From contig NZ_CP018151.1 of the NCBI RefSeq assembly GCF_001889265.1, forward strand, positions 434,001 to 498,000: DNA of 64,000 bases. Direction: 5' to 3'. Below, piece by piece: positions 60,601-64,000 of the stretch. Made by a program: the position numbers and the translations under genes. Origin of the DNA: Microbacterium sp. 1.5R. Lineage in GTDB: Bacteria; Actinomycetota; Actinomycetes; Actinomycetales; Microbacteriaceae. The notes under the pieces were generated by a model. It was not told the DNA's origin and ran no database searches. It saw nothing but the letters and a program-made list of their open reading frames with translations. Each line of letters starts with the position of its first letter. The stretch's first letter is position 1.

Positions 60601-63600
60601 AGGTGAGCTTCGGTTACACGGTGCGCGACCCGCAGGGCGAGCAGGGGACGGGCACCGTCCGCGTCGGCGTGCTCGACGCGGACATCGATGACGCGGCGCC
60701 CGTGACCTTCAGCGATTACGTGCGCGTCGAGGCCGGGTCGACGACACCGATCGTCCTCGACCCGCGTCTCAACGACCTCGATCCGGCGCAGAGCGAGCTC
60801 GAGATCACCGAACTCGTGCCGAACGCGCCACCGGTCAAGGGGAATCCGCTCTACGACCGCCTGAACGCGCTGATCGATCCCGACACCTCTCTCGAAGACG
60901 GCCGTGTCGTGCTGCGCGCGGGGGACACCGCCGGCACGAACTCCTACTTCTATACGGTCAGGTCCACTCGCACATCCAGCACGTCGCAGGGTCTCATCGT
61001 CGTGACCGTGACCGACGGTGCGGTCGCCGACCAGCCGAGCGTCGCCGACACGGTGCTCACTGCGCGCGATCGGGAGGAGCTCCCGGATCGCGGCATCGAC
61101 GTCGTGACCGATCGTGTCAGCTGGCCCTCGGGTGACGCCTCCTCCCTCACCTTGAGCCTGTGGGGCGACCAGCCCGGGTTCACTGTTCAGGGGAACCGCA
61201 TCGTGGGCGCCGCCCCCGAAGACGGCGCGCTCGTTCCGTTCCAGCTGAAGGGCGAGGGATCGGGCGGCAGAGCAGTGGTCGCCTACGGGTTCCTGCGCAT
61301 ACCCGCCTTCGACGACATGCAGGTCCAGCTCAAGCCTGGCTCGACTCCTGTCGTGGTCGACGAGGACGCCTCGGTCTCGTTCGATGCGGCCGACTATGTC
61401 GACCTGACCTCCTCAGATGCCCTCGAAGTGGGATCCGGGCAGTTCACCGCGCAGCGGGCGGCCGCATCGTGCTCCGCCGAGGGCTCAGGCAGCGTGACGT
61501 ATCGCGCCGGCCGTGAAGCGCCATGGTCGGACACCTGCCTGGTCCAGGTGCGGTTGCAGGGGCAGGAGCGCTGGTCGTTCATCGACGTGCCGATCAGCAT
61601 CCGTCCTGCCGAGCCGCAGCTGCTGCTGTCGTCGATCTCGCACACGATCGCCCCCGGAACCACCGAGACGGTCGACATGTACGCGAACATGGCCGCGTGG
61701 GAGGGCGGACGTGAGGGTGACGCGGGATCCCTCGAGTACCGGATCGTCTATTCGGGCTCGGCCTTCATCGTCACCCGAAACGGGCCTCAGCTGACCATCG
61801 AGGCACGCGCAGACGCGCGACCCGGCAACGCCGAGAACGTCAGCGTCACGGTGCCCCAGTACGGCGAGCCGTCGGCATCCGTCCGCCTCGTCGTCGGAGC
61901 CGCGCCACCGGATGCGCCGCGCGGCGCGACCTTCACGAAGCAGTGCATCGTGACGAACCCCAGCTGTACCATCGACGTCGTCGACGTCGCCGGCGAGTAC
62001 GACCCGTTCGCCGGGAAGCCCGGATCGGGCCTCCGACTGATGTCCCTCGGCGGGGGCACACGATGCGATGTCGCGTCGATCTCGACTTCGGGAAGCAAGG
62101 CGATCACGGCGAGCTGGCCCGGCGGAGGGCAGGCGCCGGGTGGACAGTGCATCATCCCCTTCGTCGTGCAGGATGCGCAGGGGCGCACCGGCACCGGAAC
62201 CCTGACCCTCGATCTGCAGGGCTTCCCGCAGGCACCCGCCAGCGTCACGACGGTCGGATTCACCCGCTCGACCGTGGTGCTCGACGTGCCCCTCGGCGAG
62301 GCCGGTCGCGCGCACCCCGGCGTCACGGGGGTCGAGATCCTGCAGGACGGAGCGCCGGCGAACGCGTCGTGCAGCCCGGCGGCAGGTGCCTACCGGTGCA
62401 CGGTGAACGGACTCGTCAACGGAGCGCCGCACGTCTTCACCGCGGCGGCCGTCAACGCGGTCGGCACATCGGCTGCGACGTCACCGCACACCAGCTGGGC
62501 GTACGCCGCCCCTGTGGTGTCGAAGGCGAACGCCACACCCGTCTATCGCCCCGGCAGCACGGAGCGCGGGCGCGGCATCGTCGCTCTCGCGGTCGATGCG
62601 TCGGACGACTCCCTCGCGTTCCGCATCGAGGAGACCGGGCAGGTCATCAACCGCACCGGCGCGACGACGACGGCCGACATCGCGCTGGCGCCGGGCCCGC
62701 AGAACATCACGATCGTCCCGATCAGCCAGTTCCAGCCGCCGACGGGCGATGGTGGAAACGAGGGCGGAGCCTTCCGCACGTCCGTCACCGCTGCGGGAAC
62801 CGTCTACTTCGACCCCTCGGGAGCACGCGCGATCGCGACGTCGAACACCTCGATCGACGTCTCGGGAGTGGCAGCGCAGCCGAACGGCAGCGCCCTCGGC
62901 ATCGACGTCGTGTACCTCGCCTGGCGATCGGGCAACGCGAGCTGCACCGCTGACGGCGACGGTCGTCTGCAGGTCTCGGGTGCGGAGGCGCAGTCTTCGT
63001 CGCCCACACTCACCAAGCTCGCCGAGTACTCGACCTACAACGTGAAGGCGTGCGCATCGAACGGCTTCGGCGTCGCCGAGTCGGCGACCACCCAGGTCTT
63101 CACGTTCACCTTCGTGGAAGGCCCGAAGGGCAACACGAGCTACACGATCGCCACCCAGCCGTCGGTCCAGGACAACCGCTATTCCTACCGGCTCGAGTCG
63201 GCGCCCGACATCGCCGTGCGAGACGGCTTCGTTCCGCAGTACTACATGTACGGGTCGTGGCGGTCGGACTTCCAGCTGAGCACCGACTCATCACCGTTGC
63301 CGGTCGGGGCGCGCTCCTGCCACGCGGTGCTGCGGGAGTACTGCTCCGATTCGGTCGAGATCTCGCCCCGGACGGCGCCGACGACGGTGGCGGTCGAGTT
63401 CCGCGAGTGCGTGCCAGCCAACCCGGATGACGCGTTCGTCGTCAGCCCTGCCGCCCGCGGGTCGTACTCCCTCGCCGTGACTCCGAGGATCGTCGACGGC
63501 ATCTCCATGGTCGACATGAAGATCACGTGGACGGGCGCTTTCAGTTCGCTCAAGCCGATCACGCACCGCGTGACGCTGTGCACCCAACCGGAGCCGGAGC

Positions 63601-63656
63601 CGGAGGATCCGAAGGACCCCGACAAGCCCGCCGACCCCGCCGATCCTGCCGGATGA
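57666..63656 (+). CDS. Giant membrane-anchored Ig-like/Fn3 protein (PFNA Fn3-like)
   Basis: 1,996 residues. N-terminal TM anchor (about 16-40); a beta-propeller-like head (about 45-420, with DxG-type blades); many Ig/cadherin-like beta domains (PPVAVDDAFGVRAGEQVILPVLLNDHDP is typical), several Cys pairs (e.g. WCGVDACQ and CIVTNPSC); fibronectin-III-like modules after about 1500; and an acidic proline-rich tail (EPEPEDPKDPDKPADPADPAG). ATG overlaps the kinase stop (TGATG). It is probably an external sensor or adhesin tied to kinase signalling (inference). Confidence 0.85.
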   Translation: MAIGDRARAEANPRSRGRLIAAISGVAALAVVLTLAITAQGYQSQEVPRLESSVWVMRDSGQYARVNTELAEIDTVRNVDDPEAVWQSGSAAVIYAQGNRQRWDLDPANPADLLSDASDEGTPIASEPTPAGTREILSAGAYVAYRTDTGQVSVTTLEAGAATALVDPFAGVEVEEGEDPPTYTADAIGLSPAGLLVLFSADEGAIRRFDIDEHRFLGDPESVSQAPDAAEGLLVTVVGDRWAMLQAGTGELWLQGRDEPVELDVAEDARLQEGAESGANVSIADSDGLVSVDLDSGESERVADASGVPATPVVVDGEVYAAWLDTGAGTLWAGGETVPLRVPDEALDSSTIEPVFQENGDRAVLSEIGTGLIWTAPDGVLIPLEQWAIEDDTEQQEGTIIVEDVAEQMPPVAVDDAFGVRAGEQVILPVLLNDHDPNKKDVLSIDPESVSGGLGDPAFGDLTLVANGQSLVVDVKAGSGQASFTYAVTDGAAVSAPATVTLTVVDPEANSAPVWCGVDACQQEWPTPQLLPGGSTVVSALSGWVDPEGDPFVLSDAYETDSSSPVMVVPMADGRVAIRHTDPNAADAVISVTVVVEDVHGATAEKTLDVQVTGSPALVASPVALTARVGELQSVRISDHLSGGSGSYRLVDAVQTAATAQGLEVNPNAASGTVEMTVAEPGQYVVTYTAQDVTTQAEQSAVIRITAVDGSAGLAMAPLTAFVREGEDTTVDVIRAVQNTSGRVLMLADAVSSTPQLGVRVVGNESIRVNGTTEDGEPGVIGKATVTIADGTGAAVQGTVTVFLTPPSTVTRPIVFPDAITVRAGSLTRIAVTANDVAPRGEPLVVLPEVTGSGESGELVFADRNALRYLAPTTPGTYRLSYSVSLERNPALADNGVVTVTVVPPGTNRAPTPSTLTGRVLSGQTVSLPVPSTGMDSDGDRVVLAGVDQPQKGAGTATISADGDAIVYRAPAGGVDGGQVSFGYTVRDPQGEQGTGTVRVGVLDADIDDAAPVTFSDYVRVEAGSTTPIVLDPRLNDLDPAQSELEITELVPNAPPVKGNPLYDRLNALIDPDTSLEDGRVVLRAGDTAGTNSYFYTVRSTRTSSTSQGLIVVTVTDGAVADQPSVADTVLTARDREELPDRGIDVVTDRVSWPSGDASSLTLSLWGDQPGFTVQGNRIVGAAPEDGALVPFQLKGEGSGGRAVVAYGFLRIPAFDDMQVQLKPGSTPVVVDEDASVSFDAADYVDLTSSDALEVGSGQFTAQRAAASCSAEGSGSVTYRAGREAPWSDTCLVQVRLQGQERWSFIDVPISIRPAEPQLLLSSISHTIAPGTTETVDMYANMAAWEGGREGDAGSLEYRIVYSGSAFIVTRNGPQLTIEARADARPGNAENVSVTVPQYGEPSASVRLVVGAAPPDAPRGATFTKQCIVTNPSCTIDVVDVAGEYDPFAGKPGSGLRLMSLGGGTRCDVASISTSGSKAITASWPGGGQAPGGQCIIPFVVQDAQGRTGTGTLTLDLQGFPQAPASVTTVGFTRSTVVLDVPLGEAGRAHPGVTGVEILQDGAPANASCSPAAGAYRCTVNGLVNGAPHVFTAAAVNAVGTSAATSPHTSWAYAAPVVSKANATPVYRPGSTERGRGIVALAVDASDDSLAFRIEETGQVINRTGATTTADIALAPGPQNITIVPISQFQPPTGDGGNEGGAFRTSVTAAGTVYFDPSGARAIATSNTSIDVSGVAAQPNGSALGIDVVYLAWRSGNASCTADGDGRLQVSGAEAQSSSPTLTKLAEYSTYNVKACASNGFGVAESATTQVFTFTFVEGPKGNTSYTIATQPSVQDNRYSYRLESAPDIAVRDGFVPQYYMYGSWRSDFQLSTDSSPLPVGARSCHAVLREYCSDSVEISPRTAPTTVAVEFRECVPANPDDAFVVSPAARGSYSLAVTPRIVDGISMVDMKITWTGAFSSLKPITHRVTLCTQPEPEPEDPKDPDKPADPADPAG

Positions 63657-63731
63657 ACCCGCCGCGATGACGACTCCCTCCTCCCCACCGCCCTGCACAC
63701 CGCAGGTGCCAGAGACGAATACGGTTGCCCT

Positions 63732-64000
63732 ATGCCTGCTCCCTCCGCTGCTCCCGTGACCATCGCCGCCGAACAGGCCGCCTGGTTCGCCGAGACGTTC
63801 TCGATCCTCACCGCCAACGTCGAACAGGCGATCCTCGGCAAGCGGCACGTGATCGAGCTCGTGCTCGCCGCGGCGGTCAGCGGCGGCCACGTGCTGCTCG
63901 AGGACTTCCCCGGCACAGGCAAGACGGCTCTCGCGCGGGCGATCGCGCAGACCGTGACGGGAACGAGTACCCGGATCCAGTTCACGCCCGACCTGCTCCC
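63732..64000 (+). CDS. MoxR family AAA ATPase, C-terminus beyond window
   Basis: The first 89 or so residues: an N-terminal helical lead, ANVEQAILGKRHVIELVLAAAVSGGHVLLEDFPGTGKTALARAIA with Walker A GTGKT, then TRIQFTPDLL, all standard MoxR. It starts 75 bases after the giant protein and continues off the right edge. In PFNA-like clusters it is followed by DUF58 and transglutaminase genes, which would lie outside. MoxR ATPases are chaperones acting with such partners. Confidence 0.93.
   Translation, partial: MPAPSAAPVTIAAEQAAWFAETFSILTANVEQAILGKRHVIELVLAAAVSGGHVLLEDFPGTGKTALARAIAQTVTGTSTRIQFTPDLL

Noticed and set aside
1..64000. Genomic island or prophage
   Set aside because: No integrase, transposase, tRNA flank, direct-repeat attachment site or sharp base-composition shift was found; only small AT-rich promoter gaps stand out.

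Overview
The window reads as one continuous piece of chromosome from a high-GC actinobacterium, most likely Microbacteriaceae and probably a Microbacterium relative. The grounds are a GC content near 70 percent, strong G/C bias at third codon positions, ATGA or TGATG overlaps between genes, typical actinobacterial families (DUF3073, YaeQ, Rv2578c-like radical SAM, TipA-like MerR, choice-of-anchor G, PFNA-type cluster), an IdeR/DtxR-type iron box and an LATTG class E-type sortase motif. No insertion sequence, prophage, tRNA, rRNA or CRISPR array was seen. The genus is inferred from overall character, not from a database match.

Layout. 1-5.9 kb: end of a MOSC-domain gene, DUF3073, a universal stress protein, a DUF4097-PadR operon with a palindromic operator, a repeat-rich intergenic stretch, and glycogen phosphorylase. 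6.0-10.2 kb: a five-gene leftward operon (80-residue TM peptide, ABC ATPase, ABC permease, small membrane protein, M50-type protease) diverging from a TipA-like regulator that keeps the internal TipAS start. This is the best candidate for an undescribed peptide maturation/export system. 10.3-18.9 kb: a long palindromic element, a small membrane protein, nitroreductase, FAD/Rieske oxidoreductase, two crcB fluoride channels, a TetR-RND efflux pair and an aldose epimerase. 19-25.8 kb: a DEAD-box helicase behind a structured leader, YaeQ, a radical SAM protein, a VanY-like peptidase and an acyl-CoA dehydrogenase.

25.9-30.6 kb: a leftward ECF transporter locus (two S-like components, T component, fused double ATPase) joined to a siderophore-interacting flavoprotein. 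A good IdeR/DtxR-like box lies in front of the ATPase gene, so the module is best read as iron-regulated uptake and reduction. 30.7-37.3 kb: a secreted subtilase, pirin, a small acetyltransferase and RecQ. 37.3-41.8 kb: a tandem-TetR fusion regulator diverging from an MFS transporter and a GH3 glycosidase, with two operator copies between them. 42.1-49.9 kb: a 1,899-residue surface protein (choice-of-anchor G, seven Ig-like repeats, Ala-rich stalk, LATTG anchor) followed by a DUF5819-HTTM pair.

50-53.3 kb: an acyl-CoA oxidase-like enzyme and a zinc alcohol dehydrogenase. 53.5-55.7 kb: three GntR-family regulators around a shared AT-rich, palindrome-bearing gap. 55.8-56.4 kb: Tag glycosylase. 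56.5-64 kb: a serine/threonine kinase, a 1,996-residue membrane-anchored Ig/Fn3 protein and the start of a MoxR ATPase, i.e. the head of a PFNA-like cluster that continues past the window. Perfect hairpins mark most transcription-unit ends.
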